In this document: piece by piece, positions 7,771-17,513 of the stretch
How positions within the stretch are numbered: position 1 is the stretch's first letter
Layout: each line of letters opens with the position of its first letter
Assembly (NCBI RefSeq): GCF_904846715.1
Contig: NZ_CAJHBU010000024.1
Span: 1 to 43,342, forward strand
DNA: 43,342 nt
Reading direction: 5' to 3'
Source: Psychrobacter vallis
GTDB taxonomy: Bacteria > Pseudomonadota > Gammaproteobacteria > Pseudomonadales > Moraxellaceae
Program-made: the position numbers and the translations under genes
The notes under the pieces: generated by a model
The model's database searches: none
The model's input: the letters and a program-made list of their open reading frames with translations, nothing else
Told to the model about the DNA's origin: nothing

Positions 7771-8523
7771 TTACTTTGGGCGCGCAACATCTACCTGTAG
7801 TGCTGCTGGCAAGTCCAGTATGCTAAGCGTGCTTTCTGCCAATTGCTCAGGACGTGCCACGACAAGGGCAGTAAAGCCATTTTCATTTGTCATTGCATTG
7901 ACCACTTGGATTTTGTCTAGCTTGTCGCCTGCTGTTGGTGCATCACCAGTACCTTCTACATAATGCAAAAACGCCTTTGGTGCTGATTTAAAATAAATAC
8001 GGGCAATGACTTCTTGACCCAAATAGCAACCTTTATCGTAGTCCATACCACCACGCTGATGCAGGCGCAGTTCTTGCGGTTGGAACTCGCCTTGAGTCGC
8101 GGCTACGATCCAATAATTACCAGTGGCGATACTGCATGCTATCCACGCCTGAGTGTCGGTGGCTGTATTATGATCGTCTTTGTGGCTAAAGGTTGGCGCG
8201 TCTGCTAGCACACAAGGATAAATCGCTGCTGGTGCACTGGTCTCGAACTTAGAAAATGCTCCGAACTTTTTTAGATGAGCTTGCAGAGAATCGGCGCAAT
8301 CGGCACTAATGACCACGTCATAATGTTTTTCTGCTTGCTTTTTAAGCCAAATACCAAATTCAATCCGCCCTTTTAAATTGCCAATAGCCGCGGCTTGATA
8401 GCTAAGGCCGAGCTTGGTGACGTCACAGGTCAACTGTCCCTGCAAGAATTTTTCGGCATCCTCACCTTGTATGGTCAACTGCGAGAACTGCGGCAATGCT
8501 GATGGTTTTGAAGACTGAGTCAT
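7771..8523 (-). CDS. ygfZ: tRNA-modifying / Fe-S protein YgfZ (folate-binding)
   Basis: This 250-residue protein is related to the aminomethyltransferase GcvT. The YgfZ signature K-G-C-Y-x-G-Q-E is present as KGCYLGQEVIAR with the key Cys at residue 166. The N-terminal LTIQGEDAEKFLQGQLTCDV segment is also typical of the family. In Escherichia coli YgfZ binds folate, supports certain Fe-S enzymes and affects tRNA thiolation. It is somewhat shorter than the E. coli protein (about 326). AAGGA sits eight bases before the ATG. It is followed by dadA on the same strand. A 311-bp gap upstream separates it from divergent yjdM. Confidence 0.9.
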   Translation of the reverse strand: MTQSSKPSALPQFSQLTIQGEDAEKFLQGQLTCDVTKLGLSYQAAAIGNLKGRIEFGIWLKKQAEKHYDVVISADCADSLQAHLKKFGAFSKFETSAPAAIYPCVLADAPTFSHKDDHNTATDTQAWIACSIATGNYWIVAATQGEFQPQELRLHQRGGMDYDKGCYLGQEVIARIYFKSAPKAFLHYVEGTGDAPTAGDKLDKIQVVNAMTNENGFTALVVARPEQLAESTLSILDLPAALQVDVARPK

Positions 8524-8834
8524 TGTTATTATCCTTCTGGTAAGCGCTTGATTATTAAAATATAGAGAGGAAACCTGCGCGATAAAAAATTATACGAGCA
8601 CTTTTTATATAGGCGCTTTTATCACTGATAGAATGTGTCAGTATAAATCTAAATGAGGCTAAGAAGAGTACCACAAAAACGGTGTCACAAAAACGTCATC
8701 GCTAACGGGTGACTTAAGCGTTAAATTGGGCGTAGCGCGCCGTTTTCAACGGTACAAATTGGTTAAAGAGGGCGAGTTACGGTACAATGTAAACTCCACA
8801 ATGAACCCAATGTCTGATGACTGCCGAGGATATG

Positions 8835-9188
8835 ATGAGCTTACCAAATTGCCCGAAATGTGATGCTGAATATACGTATGAAGATGGTGCGTTACTGGTA
8901 TGTCCGATGTGCGCGCATGAGTGGACTGTGGCTGAGACGAATGCAGCACAAGCTGAAGACCAAGATGCCGTCATTCGTGACGCTGTCGGCAATGAGCTAC
9001 AAGACGGCGATACGGTCACTGTGATCAAAGACTTGAAAGTCAAGGGCTCATCAATCGTTATCAAAGTCGGCACCAAAGCAAAAGGCATCCGTCTGTTGCC
9101 AGACGCGACGGATGGTCATGACATTGACTGTAAACTCGATGGACATGGCCCAATGAAGCTTAAATCCTCTGTCGTTAAAAAAGCGTAA
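8835..9188 (+). CDS. yjdM: Zinc-ribbon protein YjdM (PhnA family)
   Basis: This 117-residue protein starts [18 protein letters not shown]. It has an N-terminal zinc ribbon (CPKC ... CPMC, Cys pairs about 17 residues apart) and a C-terminal SH3-like domain ([22 protein letters not shown] ... [17 protein letters not shown]). This is the YjdM/PhnA family, once called alkylphosphonate utilisation protein PhnA; it is not the phosphonoacetate hydrolase of that name and its role is unclear. I choose 8835 because GAGGA lies four bases upstream and family members begin at this Met. An in-frame ATG at 8817 has no ribosome binding site. Confidence 0.9.
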   Translation: MSLPNCPKCDAEYTYEDGALLVCPMCAHEWTVAETNAAQAEDQDAVIRDAVGNELQDGDTVTVIKDLKVKGSSIVIKVGTKAKGIRLLPDATDGHDIDCKLDGHGPMKLKSSVVKKA

Positions 9189-9324
9189 AACCTTAAAAAA
9201 TCTTGAAATAGACATTGCTTGAAAGGTTTGAGCATAAATAAGTATAAAACTGACGTCATTTGGAACATACAGAACCGATAAATACAAAGCAGATAAATAC
9301 AAAATCAATAAATAGAGAGTCACT

Positions 9325-10626
9325 ATGAGTACTAAAAACGAACAGCTCTTTGCGCAAGCCCGCAAACATATTCCAGGCGGCGTGAACTCACCTGTCCGTG
9401 CCTTTGCAGGGGTCGGTGGTACGCCAATCTTTATGCATCGTGCCAATGGTAGCAAGATTTATGACACTGAAGACAATGCCTATATCGATTATGTAGGTTC
9501 TTGGGGCCCAATGATTTTGGGTCATGCCCATCCAAAAGTCATCGATGCAGTCAAAAAAGCCGCCGATGATGGCTTGAGCTTTGGCACACCAACGCCGTTT
9601 GAAACGACGGTCGCTGACAAGATTTGTGAGATCGTTCCAAGCGTTGAGATGATTCGCATGACCAGCTCAGGTACAGAAGCGACCATGAGCGCGATTCGTC
9701 TGGCACGTGGTTATACCCAGCGTGACAAAATCGTCAAGTTTGAAGGCTGCTACCATGGTCATTCGGACAGCTTACTAGTCAAAGCTGGTTCAGGCATGTT
9801 AGACATTGGCGAACCCACCTCAAAAGGCGTGCCAGCAGATTTTGCCAAGCACACGATTACCATTCCTTATAATGATCCACAAGCAATCAAAGACTGTTTT
9901 GAAAAATGGGGTGACGAGATTGCTTGTGTCATCTTAGAGCCTATCGCTGGCAACATGAATATGGTCATTCCAACGCAAGAATTCCATGATACGTTGCGGG
10001 CAGAATGTACTGCCAATGGCGCGGTACTGGTTTTTGATGAAGTGATGACGGGTTTTCGTGTGGGACTTGGCGGGGCGCAAGCACACTTCGGTATCACGCC
10101 TGACTTGACCTGCTTTGGTAAAATCATTGGTGCAGGCTTGCCTGTTGGTGCGTTTGGTGGTAAAAAAGAGATTATGTCTTGTATCGCGCCCCTTGGCGGT
10201 GTCTATCAAGCCGGTACGTTATCAGGTAACCCGCTGGCGATGCGCGCTGGTATTGCGATGTTTGAAGACTTAACGGTAGATGGGTTTTATGATGAGCTTT
10301 CAGCAAAAGTAGATCAGCTGATTGATGGTTTTCAAGCCGCGGCTGACAAACATGGCATCAATCTTCGCACCAATAAGTTGGGCGGCATGTTTGGGATGTT
10401 CTTTGTCAAAGACAGTGACACGGCAGCACCAAAGAACTTCGATGAAGTCACAGAGTGCGACATGACGCTGTTTAATACCTTTTTCCACGGTATGCTTGAT
10501 CGAGGTATTTATCTAGCACCATCTGCGTATGAAGCGGGCTTTATGTCTATCAAGCATAGCGTAGAAGACATTGATGAATCGATCAAAGCGGCCGATGACA
10601 TCTTTGCAGCAATGGCAAAGGCTTAA
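9325..10626 (+). CDS. hemL: Glutamate-1-semialdehyde 2,1-aminomutase
   Basis: This 433-residue PLP enzyme converts glutamate-1-semialdehyde to 5-aminolevulinate, the second step of the C5 route to haem. It starts with the family opening [23 protein letters not shown]. The [35 protein letters not shown] and [14 protein letters not shown] segments are all present. The Schiff-base Lys is Lys266 in [17 protein letters not shown]. The length equals that of other bacterial HemL proteins. AGAGAGT precedes the ATG. The preceding enzyme, hemA, is in the same window at 30989. A clear terminator (10665-10703) follows, so transcription is probably monocistronic. Confidence 0.97.
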   Translation: MSTKNEQLFAQARKHIPGGVNSPVRAFAGVGGTPIFMHRANGSKIYDTEDNAYIDYVGSWGPMILGHAHPKVIDAVKKAADDGLSFGTPTPFETTVADKICEIVPSVEMIRMTSSGTEATMSAIRLARGYTQRDKIVKFEGCYHGHSDSLLVKAGSGMLDIGEPTSKGVPADFAKHTITIPYNDPQAIKDCFEKWGDEIACVILEPIAGNMNMVIPTQEFHDTLRAECTANGAVLVFDEVMTGFRVGLGGAQAHFGITPDLTCFGKIIGAGLPVGAFGGKKEIMSCIAPLGGVYQAGTLSGNPLAMRAGIAMFEDLTVDGFYDELSAKVDQLIDGFQAAADKHGINLRTNKLGGMFGMFFVKDSDTAAPKNFDEVTECDMTLFNTFFHGMLDRGIYLAPSAYEAGFMSIKHSVEDIDESIKAADDIFAAMAKA

Positions 10627-10664
10627 AGTCTGAGGCTTTAAATTTCAATACGCCCTAAAATAAC

Positions 10665-10703
10665 AACCAGCATGAGTAAATACATTACGATGCTGGTTTT
10701 TTT
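10665..10703 (+). terminator. hemL terminator
   Basis: AACCAGCAT (10665-10673) pairs with ATGCTGGTT (10690-10698), and the T-run extends to 10703. It lies 39 bases after the hemL stop and could also serve the convergent DUF962 gene. Confidence 0.8.
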
Positions 10704-10731
10704 GTGGTTATTATAAATGATAGCTAAAGGC

Positions 10732-11148
10732 TTAATGAGTTTTTCTGGCTCTGTCGTACTTGCGATCTGTTAAACTGAGGTTGCCGCGCAGCACATCTCC
10801 ATACATCCGAAAATCACTGGCAAAGCTTTTTAGGGGGAATTTAAAAGACGCTGGCTTGTTTTTTTCAAAGAAAAAGTGACCGACCCAAGCACAAGCGTAG
10901 CCAGCAGCAATGCCTTTGAGTAAAGGTTTTGGTGAGCGGGTTTTGACAGATTTTGCCAACCCTAATAGACCAAAGCTACTGCCAGCAAAATGCAGACGAC
11001 GGCACGCCATGTTTTGATGCTCTGCTAAGTAAAAGTCATAAAAATTTTGTTTTGCGGGTTTATCAATTTTTATGAGGTCTTTTTTCGTATGAGCCTTCGT
11101 CGGAGTATCTGCTGTCGTTATCGGATTTTGCGTGTCAATTTGGTTCAT
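10732..11148 (-). CDS. DUF962 / Mpo1-like protein
   Basis: This 138-residue protein has about 35 polar, probably disordered N-terminal residues. A DUF962 core follows: FYDFYLAEHQNMACRRLHFAGSS, then YACAWVGHFFFEKNKPASFKFPLKSFASDFRMYGD. The EHxNxxCRRLHF and GHFFFEKNKPA motifs hold the invariant His residues of the family. The yeast member Mpo1 is an Fe(II) dioxygenase acting on 2-hydroxy fatty acids at the ER. Bacterial members are usually single-domain and uncharacterised. Two short hydrophobic segments suggest membrane association. The core here is shorter than that of the yeast protein. Confidence 0.8.
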   Translation of the reverse strand: MNQIDTQNPITTADTPTKAHTKKDLIKIDKPAKQNFYDFYLAEHQNMACRRLHFAGSSFGLLGLAKSVKTRSPKPLLKGIAAGYACAWVGHFFFEKNKPASFKFPLKSFASDFRMYGDVLRGNLSLTDRKYDRARKTH

Positions 11149-11583
11149 TGTATTAGCATCCTTGCTAGTCGTTTATCAAATACCAGCCGCACTTGGCTAT
11201 TCGCGTATCGAGTTTATGTTGAATTATCTATATATTAGATATTGATAAATAATCGGATAAGTTGCTGTTATTTATTATAATATTAATGGCTTTCAATGTA
11301 GCAAACGAATCGGGTTAACACAAGTGATAGATGCTGAGCGTGCGGCTGTTATTTTATGGGTTATGGAATTGTCCTTGTACCAAGGTTTTGTGTCACTTGC
11401 CAGTGTTTGGCATAAATGCTTTAATGGCAAAAATTGTGTCGATTCGTATGGATGTGATTCGCTTGCGCTCCAATGATTTCGTAGACGACAAGCGAAAAAA
11501 GTCATATCAGTGGTACACAACTACTCAGGTATCAATTTTATTTTTTACTGACTATTAACCCTTTCTTTTTCCATTTATCTAAC
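11149..11583. other. Non-coding 435 bp upstream of ppx
   Basis: No gene is supported here. Short open frames exist on both strands but lack ribosome binding sites and recognisable protein character. A short palindrome, CCTTG-TAC-CAAGG, lies at 11373-11385. The stretch presumably holds the divergent promoters of the DUF962 gene and ppx; I could not place them with confidence. Confidence 0.4.
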
Positions 11584-13128
11584 ATGGTAATGACCTCTCT
11601 TATGCCTATTGACTATCTTACGAAGCCACCACTCACTGACGATGAAATGATGGCAGCTATTGATATCGGTTCCAACAGTTTTCACTTAGCCATTGCTCGC
11701 CTCGATCATGGTGAAGTGCGAAAAGTAGTCTCTATGTCTGAAAAAGTGCAGCTTGCGGCTGGATTGGATGAAAACAATATTTTGAGTGCGGCGGCTGAAA
11801 AGCGCGGTCTTGAATGTTTGAGTCGCTTTGTCGCTCGCTTGGATTCGGTGCCGCCTGAGCGCCTTCGTGTGGTCGCGACCAATGCGTTACGCCAAGCCAA
11901 AAACGCCAACGATTTTATCGCTCATGCCAATAAAATTTTGCCAAAGCCGATTGAAATTATTGCAGGACGTGAAGAGGCGCGATTGATTTATTTGGGCGTG
12001 TCACACACCAATGCCAGTAGTGACAAACGGTTGGTCATCGATATTGGTGGTGGTTCGACAGAATTTATCATTGGTCAAGAGTTTGATCCGTTATTGACCG
12101 AAAGCTTACAGATGGGCTGCGTCGCTTTTACCCAAAAATATTTTGCTGATGGACTGATTACCAAAGAAGCCTTCAATAACGCTATTTCAGGTGCTCGCAA
12201 AGAAGTATTGGCAATCAATGGTCGTTATCAAAAAGTGGGCTGGAGTAGTGTGGTTGGCTCTAGTGGTACGATTAAAGCGGTGCGTAGTGTCTTGGTTTCC
12301 AAAGGCTGGGCCGATGAGCAAGAACGCATCACTTATGCAGGCGTAAAAAAGCTTGAGAAGCTCCTACTCAAAATTGGCAACGTCGATGATATCAATTTGG
12401 AAGGGGTAAAAGAACACCGCAAAGCCATCTTTCCAGCAGGCGTGGCGGTTCTACGGGCGGTGATGAAGGTACTGGGCGTTGATACGATTGTGTACTCAGA
12501 TGGTGCGCTACGCGAAGGCGTCATGTATGACATGCTTGGTCGTTTTGCTAGTGAAGATGTGCGTGATCGTAGTGTCCTCGCGTTGATTAAGCGTTATTCA
12601 GGGGACAAAAAACAAGCCAAACAAGTGGTAAAAACCAGTCGCTATTTGTTTGAGCAAGTAAAAGATAAGCTGGGCCTCAGTAATGATGACGGTGATTTGC
12701 TCAGACGTGCTGCATTTTTGCATGAAATAGGGCTGGCGATTAGTCATAGTAGCTATCATAAACACAGTGCTTATTTGCTCGAATATTCAGATATTCCAGG
12801 ATTTTCGCAAGTCGATCAAAAGCGCATGGCGCAGCTGATGCTCAATCATCGCCGTAAGCTCAAAGCCGATATGCTAGAGCAGACTTGTAGTATCGGTGGC
12901 AATCAGCTCGTTTATCTATGTTTGCTACTGCGCCTCGCGGTTCTGGCGCATCATAGCCGCAGCGATCAGGAATTGCCAGAATTACAATTAACAGTGAATG
13001 ATGACAACAGCTGGCAAATCGCCGTGGCCGACAGTAGTGAGCATTATGCTTTTTTGTTGCCTGATCTGCATACTGAGATTGATCAGTTCGCTAAATGGGG
13101 TGTGGCGCTAAGTATTATCGAGGTTTAG
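11584..13128 (+). CDS. ppx: Exopolyphosphatase (Ppx/GppA family)
   Basis: This protein of up to 514 residues belongs to the ASKHA-fold Ppx/GppA phosphatases, which cleave terminal phosphate from polyphosphate or pppGpp. The N-terminal phosphate loop MAAIDIGSNSFHLAIARL is followed by VVATNALRQAKN, the second loop VIDIGGGSTEFIIGQ, and GSSGTIKAV. The C-terminal half has an HD-like helical domain (FLHEIGLAISHSSYHKHSAYLLEY) found in Ppx. The start is uncertain: ATGs at 11584, 11590 and 11602 all lack a good ribosome binding site. The length fits Ppx (about 500) and exceeds short GppA forms. ppk is not in this window. Confidence 0.92.
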   Translation: MVMTSLMPIDYLTKPPLTDDEMMAAIDIGSNSFHLAIARLDHGEVRKVVSMSEKVQLAAGLDENNILSAAAEKRGLECLSRFVARLDSVPPERLRVVATNALRQAKNANDFIAHANKILPKPIEIIAGREEARLIYLGVSHTNASSDKRLVIDIGGGSTEFIIGQEFDPLLTESLQMGCVAFTQKYFADGLITKEAFNNAISGARKEVLAINGRYQKVGWSSVVGSSGTIKAVRSVLVSKGWADEQERITYAGVKKLEKLLLKIGNVDDINLEGVKEHRKAIFPAGVAVLRAVMKVLGVDTIVYSDGALREGVMYDMLGRFASEDVRDRSVLALIKRYSGDKKQAKQVVKTSRYLFEQVKDKLGLSNDDGDLLRRAAFLHEIGLAISHSSYHKHSAYLLEYSDIPGFSQVDQKRMAQLMLNHRRKLKADMLEQTCSIGGNQLVYLCLLLRLAVLAHHSRSDQELPELQLTVNDDNSWQIAVADSSEHYAFLLPDLHTEIDQFAKWGVALSIIEV

Positions 13129-13335
13129 ATCTCAGGCTTTTATAGATTACTATTGTGATTATCGCGTTAAAGACTAACGTAACAAAAGCGGCTTTGTCGA
13201 TAATGCCATGCCATATAAGATGTGCTACTATAGCTTCTATTGAGTTTACAACTGTACTTTCATTATCTTAAAATCGATAGCGATATTATTCTTAAACATA
13301 AATACATTAAGTATCATTATTAAAGGGAAGCGTCT

Positions 13336-14139
13336 ATGAGCACTGTCTGGGATAGTGTGCAGCTTGCACGACATGCCAAGCGTCCATTATTTATGGACTA
13401 TGTTAATCAGCTATTTACTGAATTTGATGAGTTGCATGGCGACCGAGCTTATGCCGATGACAAAGCCATTTTGGGTGGACTGGCGCGTTTTGATGGTATG
13501 CCAGTCATGGTCATCGGTCAACATCGTGGTCGTAGCACTCGCGAGCGTATCGCTCACAATTTCGGTATGGCCAATCCTGAGGGTTATCGCAAAGTGATTC
13601 GTTTGGTCAAAATGGCTGAGCGTTTTAATATTCCGGTGATGACTTTTGTCGATACCCAAGGCGCATACCCCGGCATTGGTGCCGAAGAGCGCGGACAAGC
13701 GCAAGCAATTGCCGAAAGTATCGCCGTTTTTTCTAGCCTAAAAGTGCCTATTATTGTAACCATTATTGGTGAAGGTGGTTCAGGTGGCGCGTTGGCAATT
13801 GGCGTGGGTGATAAAGTCAACATGCTACAAAACAGCATTTATTCAGTCATCTCTCCTGAAGGTTGTGCGTCTATTTTGTGGAAAACGGCTGAAAAAGCGC
13901 AAGATGCCAGTGAAGCCCTGAAATTAAACGCGATCAACCTCTATCAGATGGGCTTGATTGATGCTGTGATCGAGGAAGGCGAGGGCGCTCATATTCAGCC
14001 GCAGCCAGTGATGACTGCTTTGAAAGCACTTATTGCTGAGCAACTGGATGAGATTAAAGATTTAGACGCACAAGCGCGTTGTGAGCTGCGTTATGAGAAG
14101 CTAAAAACCTTTAACTCAGAAGTGATGTTGCCTTGCTAA
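13336..14139 (+). CDS. accA: Acetyl-CoA carboxylase carboxyltransferase subunit alpha
   Basis: This 267-residue protein is the alpha half of the carboxyltransferase that, with AccD, moves CO2 from biotin to acetyl-CoA to give malonyl-CoA for fatty acid synthesis. Diagnostic segments are [58 protein letters not shown] and [15 protein letters not shown]. It lacks the first roughly 50 helical residues of the 319-residue E. coli protein and starts directly at [13 protein letters not shown]. An AGGGAAG ribosome binding site supports this start, so the short form appears real. tilS lies downstream, as in many gammaproteobacteria, but 640 bp of repeats now separate them. Confidence 0.96.
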   Translation: MSTVWDSVQLARHAKRPLFMDYVNQLFTEFDELHGDRAYADDKAILGGLARFDGMPVMVIGQHRGRSTRERIAHNFGMANPEGYRKVIRLVKMAERFNIPVMTFVDTQGAYPGIGAEERGQAQAIAESIAVFSSLKVPIIVTIIGEGGSGGALAIGVGDKVNMLQNSIYSVISPEGCASILWKTAEKAQDASEALKLNAINLYQMGLIDAVIEEGEGAHIQPQPVMTALKALIAEQLDEIKDLDAQARCELRYEKLKTFNSEVMLPC

Positions 14140-14189
14140 TGGGCTAACGTGTTCGCTACTTTTTATATCGTAACTATTTAATGTATCGT

Positions 14190-14330
14190 GAGTTTAGTAT
14201 AAAAACGAGTCAGCGGGACTGGTGTAAATTTTTTGTAGCCTCTGTCGGCGTAGGCACAGCAAGCCAGAAAAATTTGTGCCAGTCTCGCGTTATAATGCCT
14301 GGTATCAGTTTTATTGAGTATCGACTATAG
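14190..14330. repeat. Family A palindromic repeat, copy 1
   Basis: The core GCCTCTGTCGGCGTAGGC followed by ACAGCAAGC is the reverse complement (a few mismatches) of the core at 19872-19895. The flanking arms GGGACTGGTGTAAATTTT (14216-14233) and AAAATTTGTGCCAGTCTC (14269-14286) are inverted to each other, so the unit folds on itself. Upstream AAAAACGAGTCAGCG (14201-14215) recurs at 19964, and the right end ATCGACTATAG matches the end of the 19802 and 34925 copies. It is non-coding. Confidence 0.6.
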
Positions 14331-14430
14331 CAACGTTTGGTGTTGTCCCGATTTAATATTAAGCATTTTATAAACAGTTTTTAAGAACACGCTTTTCATA
14401 TTAGAGACCCAGCCTTAATGCTAAAATAAT

Positions 14431-14458
14431 AACGTGTCATTCGATGGCGCGTTTTTTT
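14431..14458 (+). terminator. Terminator, probably of accA
   Basis: AACGTGTCAT (14431-14440) pairs with ATGGCGCGTT (14443-14452) with two G-U wobbles and is followed by a T-run. It lies about 290 bases after the accA stop, beyond the family A repeat. That spacing suggests the repeat was inserted between accA and its terminator. Confidence 0.65.
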
Positions 14459-14472
14459 ATGTCAAATAACTA

Positions 14473-14749
14473 GGGGCTGTATAGAATTCACAAATAGGCA
14501 CTGCTGATCGCTAAAACGGTTCCAGACAAGGCGCAAATCGATGATAATGTTAATACCTTAGCGAGACTTGCAACACCGTATGGGGCAGTTTTAGCATCAG
14601 CCCCAATAATAAAAACAGGGGACAGGACTCTTTTTTGCCGCTTCATTGCTAAAAATAGCCGTATAGAATGACTATACTTACTATTTTTACCTTCGAATCG
14701 TCTAAAAAATAGTCTCTGTCAGTGCCATGTTCGAATCCTATACAGCCCC
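14473..14749. mobile_element. Family B MITE-like element with TA flanks
   Basis: This 277-bp non-coding element starts GGGGCTGTATAGAATTC and ends with the inverted GAATCCTATACAGCCCC. About 25 of the first 30 bases pair between the two ends. It is flanked by TA on both sides (14471-14472 and 14750-14751), the target duplication of Tc1/mariner and IS630-type transposons. It has no open frame, so it would need a transposase from elsewhere. Further ends of the family are at 56, 32386 and 43266. Confidence 0.7.
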
Positions 14750-14779
14750 TATAGGATCTCCACATAACTAAGGCTCATT

Positions 14780-16372
14780 ATGACCAGCAGCGCAATCATT
14801 CCCAATGCTATTGAGCCAATAGCAGACCTACCGATTGATGAAGGCTTGGCAGCGGCATTATTGAACAGTGTGGCTGAGTATGGCGCACAATTGCACGGTC
14901 GGCGTGTTTGGCTGGCCTGTAGTGGTGGCCGTGATTCATTGGCACTTGCGGCGCTATGCGTGCAGCTGTATCGCCAAGGTAAGCTGCCATTTTTACCACA
15001 GCTTTTACATGTCGATCATCGTCTGCAAACCGATAGTCAGCATTGGGCTGTACATGTCGCTAATTGGGCACAAGCGCAGCAGATACCGTGTTATATTTTG
15101 CCAGCACACGTAAAAGGCCACGACGAGCAAGCGGCACGGCAAGCACGCTATGACGTTATGCGCGAGCATATCAATCAAGAGGATGTTTTATTGTTAGGGC
15201 ATCATGCCGATGACCAAGCAGAAACTGTATTGATGCGGTTGATTCAAGGAGCAGGCGTCAATGGTCTGTCAGGTATGCAGCCTTGGCGAATACAAACGCA
15301 AGGCGCGCATCAGATGGCGTTATGGCGACCTTGGCTCACTGTACAGCGTGCTAGTATAAGCGCCTATGCCCAGCGTTTAAAGCTGCCTTATATCGATGAT
15401 CCTACCAATGATACTGGCGATAATGTTCGTAGTGGGCTGCGCCGTGACATCATGCCAGTATTGGCAAAATATAATCCAAATGTCATAGAAAATATTGCTC
15501 GTAGCGCTCAGCTATTGGGCGATGCAGAATCAACCATCCGAGCACAAGCGGTACAGGATTTGCAGCAGATGACCATCGGTTCGTTGCAATTGCCTCCAGC
15601 ACAGCGGGTGCTAAAGATTAATGAGTTAGAAGGGTTACCTTTTTATCGACAGCGCCAACTACTGCACTATTGGTTAGGACAAGATGAGCCATTACCGCCC
15701 ACCAAGCAATTGATAGATGAGGTGTTAGGGCTAAGTCAGCGTAAGGATCATGACCATCAGACCGAGCTGTTTTGGCAGGGTCGCAAGCAGTCATATACCA
15801 TTCGTCGCTATCGTCAGCAGCTGTATCGCCTAAGCAGTGAGTGGTTGACATGGCTTAAGATGCCGCTTGATGCACAAACGTATAACTTATCTGATCTTGC
15901 TGTATCTGATCTCATTGTGGCTGCTGCTCATTCAGCGGACAATCCCTCCGTCTCAATCTCTTTACGTACAAGCAAGCACTTTACTTGGCAAGTGCAAATG
16001 CTGCCACACGCATTGGCGGAAATGTTAAAAATTGACACAGACAAAGTTGAGATTAAAATTGCGCCATTAGATCGGCAGCAGCGCGTACAAATTGCAGGGT
16101 CATCACGTCCTCAGTCAGGCAAAAAATTATACCAAACACTTGGCGTGCCTATATGGTTACGCGAGAGTTTGGTTGTGGTCAGTGTAGTTTTTCTCAGTGA
16201 CGACAGTATTGAGACTGAGCGACCAATTGAGCTACCTATTTTATTATTATCGCCTTTTGAGAGCTGGATACTAGGCCAGATATTAGATTCTGACGATTTT
16301 ATCCATCATAGTGAAAATGATGTATTTTCTAAATACATTCATAATCATTTAAGCGTAGATAATAGCTGCTAA
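14780..16372 (+). CDS. tilS: tRNA(Ile)-lysidine synthase
   Basis: This 530-residue enzyme converts C34 of tRNA-Ile(CAU) to lysidine with ATP and lysine, so that AUA is read as Ile. The PP-loop SGGRDS is at residues 48-53. It is followed by LHVDHRLQTDS, the AARQARYDVM helix, LLLGHHADDQAETVLMRLIQGAGVNGLSGM, and IDDPTNDTGDNVRSGLRRDIMP. The substrate-binding domain comes next, then a C-terminal TilS domain near residues 420-485 (IAGSSRPQSGKKLYQTLGVPIWLRES). Its length is on the long side for the family (E. coli 432), with a longer N terminus and linkers. It is adjacent to accA, as in E. coli, but the MITE lies between them. Confidence 0.95.
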   Translation: MTSSAIIPNAIEPIADLPIDEGLAAALLNSVAEYGAQLHGRRVWLACSGGRDSLALAALCVQLYRQGKLPFLPQLLHVDHRLQTDSQHWAVHVANWAQAQQIPCYILPAHVKGHDEQAARQARYDVMREHINQEDVLLLGHHADDQAETVLMRLIQGAGVNGLSGMQPWRIQTQGAHQMALWRPWLTVQRASISAYAQRLKLPYIDDPTNDTGDNVRSGLRRDIMPVLAKYNPNVIENIARSAQLLGDAESTIRAQAVQDLQQMTIGSLQLPPAQRVLKINELEGLPFYRQRQLLHYWLGQDEPLPPTKQLIDEVLGLSQRKDHDHQTELFWQGRKQSYTIRRYRQQLYRLSSEWLTWLKMPLDAQTYNLSDLAVSDLIVAAAHSADNPSVSISLRTSKHFTWQVQMLPHALAEMLKIDTDKVEIKIAPLDRQQRVQIAGSSRPQSGKKLYQTLGVPIWLRESLVVVSVVFLSDDSIETERPIELPILLLSPFESWILGQILDSDDFIHHSENDVFSKYIHNHLSVDNSC

Positions 16373-16540
16373 AAGCGTGGTTTGTACATGCTGTTTGCTT
16401 GGGGGCTCGTCAGCTTGATGCGATAAGACACTGTTCGAATTTGTCAAACGATGGCAGTAGCAGTATGGTAAACTGAATGTCATTTTACCTATGATTGTGT
16501 TAGTTTGAACATCTTTGAATTTTTTGCGTAGGAGCGAAGT

Positions 16541-17374
16541 ATGTCAGTATTGGATAATAAAAAAATCAGCTTTATCGGCGGCGGTAACATGGCGCAGGCT
16601 TTGATTAGTGGGCTTGTGAGCTGCGGTATCCAACCGAATTTAATCACAGTTGCCGATCCAAGTAGCGATGTACGTGAGCAACTGGCGGCCAAAGGATTGA
16701 ATACAATAGATCCAATTACTGATCCAAAAGCAGCGGTGATCGATGCTGACATTATCGTACTGGCTGTCAAGCCGCAAGTAATGAAAGCCGTTGTTGGCGC
16801 TTTTACTGATGTACTGGACAATCAATTGATCATTTCGGTCGCAGCAGGTTTATCGACCGAAATTTTATCTGCTATGCTAAATGGGTATCGTAATATCGTG
16901 CGCGCGATGCCGAACACTCCAGCTATGATTCAGATGGGTGCCACGGGTCTTTATGGTGCTGATAATATCTCAGCTGAACAAAAAGAGCTGGCAACTGCGG
17001 TGATGGAAGCCTCAGGGCTGGTCATGTGGGTTGAAAACGAAACGCACATGCATGCGGTCACAGCCGTATCAGGTTCAGCACCGGCTTACATGTTTTATTT
17101 TATTGAATCGATGGTCGATAGAGCGGTTGCTTTAGGCTTAGATCAAGAACAAGCATCAGCGCTGGCGCTGCAAACCATGATAGGTGCGGCAAAAATGGCC
17201 ATGGATAGTGATGATGCGCCCGCTGAATTGCGTCGCAAAGTAACATCACCGAATGGTACGACCCAAGCAGCAATTGAGTCAATGCAAGCCAATGAAATCG
17301 GTCGCCAAATAGGTGAAGCCATGCAGGCTTGTTATGACCGTAGCCAAGCCCTAAGTGAAGAGATGAGTAAATAA
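16541..17374 (+). CDS. proC: Pyrroline-5-carboxylate reductase
   Basis: This 277-residue NAD(P)H-dependent enzyme makes the last step of proline synthesis. It opens with the Rossmann motif KISFIGGGNMAQALISGL. VLAVKPQVM follows, and the catalytic and dimer domain carries AVSGSAPAYMFYFIESMVDRAVALGL and VTSPNGTTQAAIESM, the ProC signature. TAGGAG lies upstream of the ATG. yggT follows 139 bases later on the same strand, an arrangement common in gammaproteobacteria, where a yggS-type gene often precedes proC. No yggS is present here. Confidence 0.96.
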   Translation: MSVLDNKKISFIGGGNMAQALISGLVSCGIQPNLITVADPSSDVREQLAAKGLNTIDPITDPKAAVIDADIIVLAVKPQVMKAVVGAFTDVLDNQLIISVAAGLSTEILSAMLNGYRNIVRAMPNTPAMIQMGATGLYGADNISAEQKELATAVMEASGLVMWVENETHMHAVTAVSGSAPAYMFYFIESMVDRAVALGLDQEQASALALQTMIGAAKMAMDSDDAPAELRRKVTSPNGTTQAAIESMQANEIGRQIGEAMQACYDRSQALSEEMSK

Positions 17375-17513
17375 ACATCGATATCAGGCGCGTTATTTGC
17401 TAAAAGTGAATGACGCACCTGTATGCCGCGCTTGCATGACACAGTACTAAGCATCTAATCATGACACTCGTCATCCCCAAACCTGTTAATAATGTCACAT
17501 TGAGTAGCACTTC

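Noticed and set aside
11331..11558. Possible 75-codon gene upstream of ppx
   Set aside because: No ribosome binding site, no recognisable protein character, and frames of similar length occur on the opposite strand; more likely chance in a promoter region.
13336..13500. accA truncated at its 5' end
   Set aside because: The short N terminus has a good ribosome binding site, and short AccA forms are known in Moraxellaceae; it is a lineage feature, not a broken gene.
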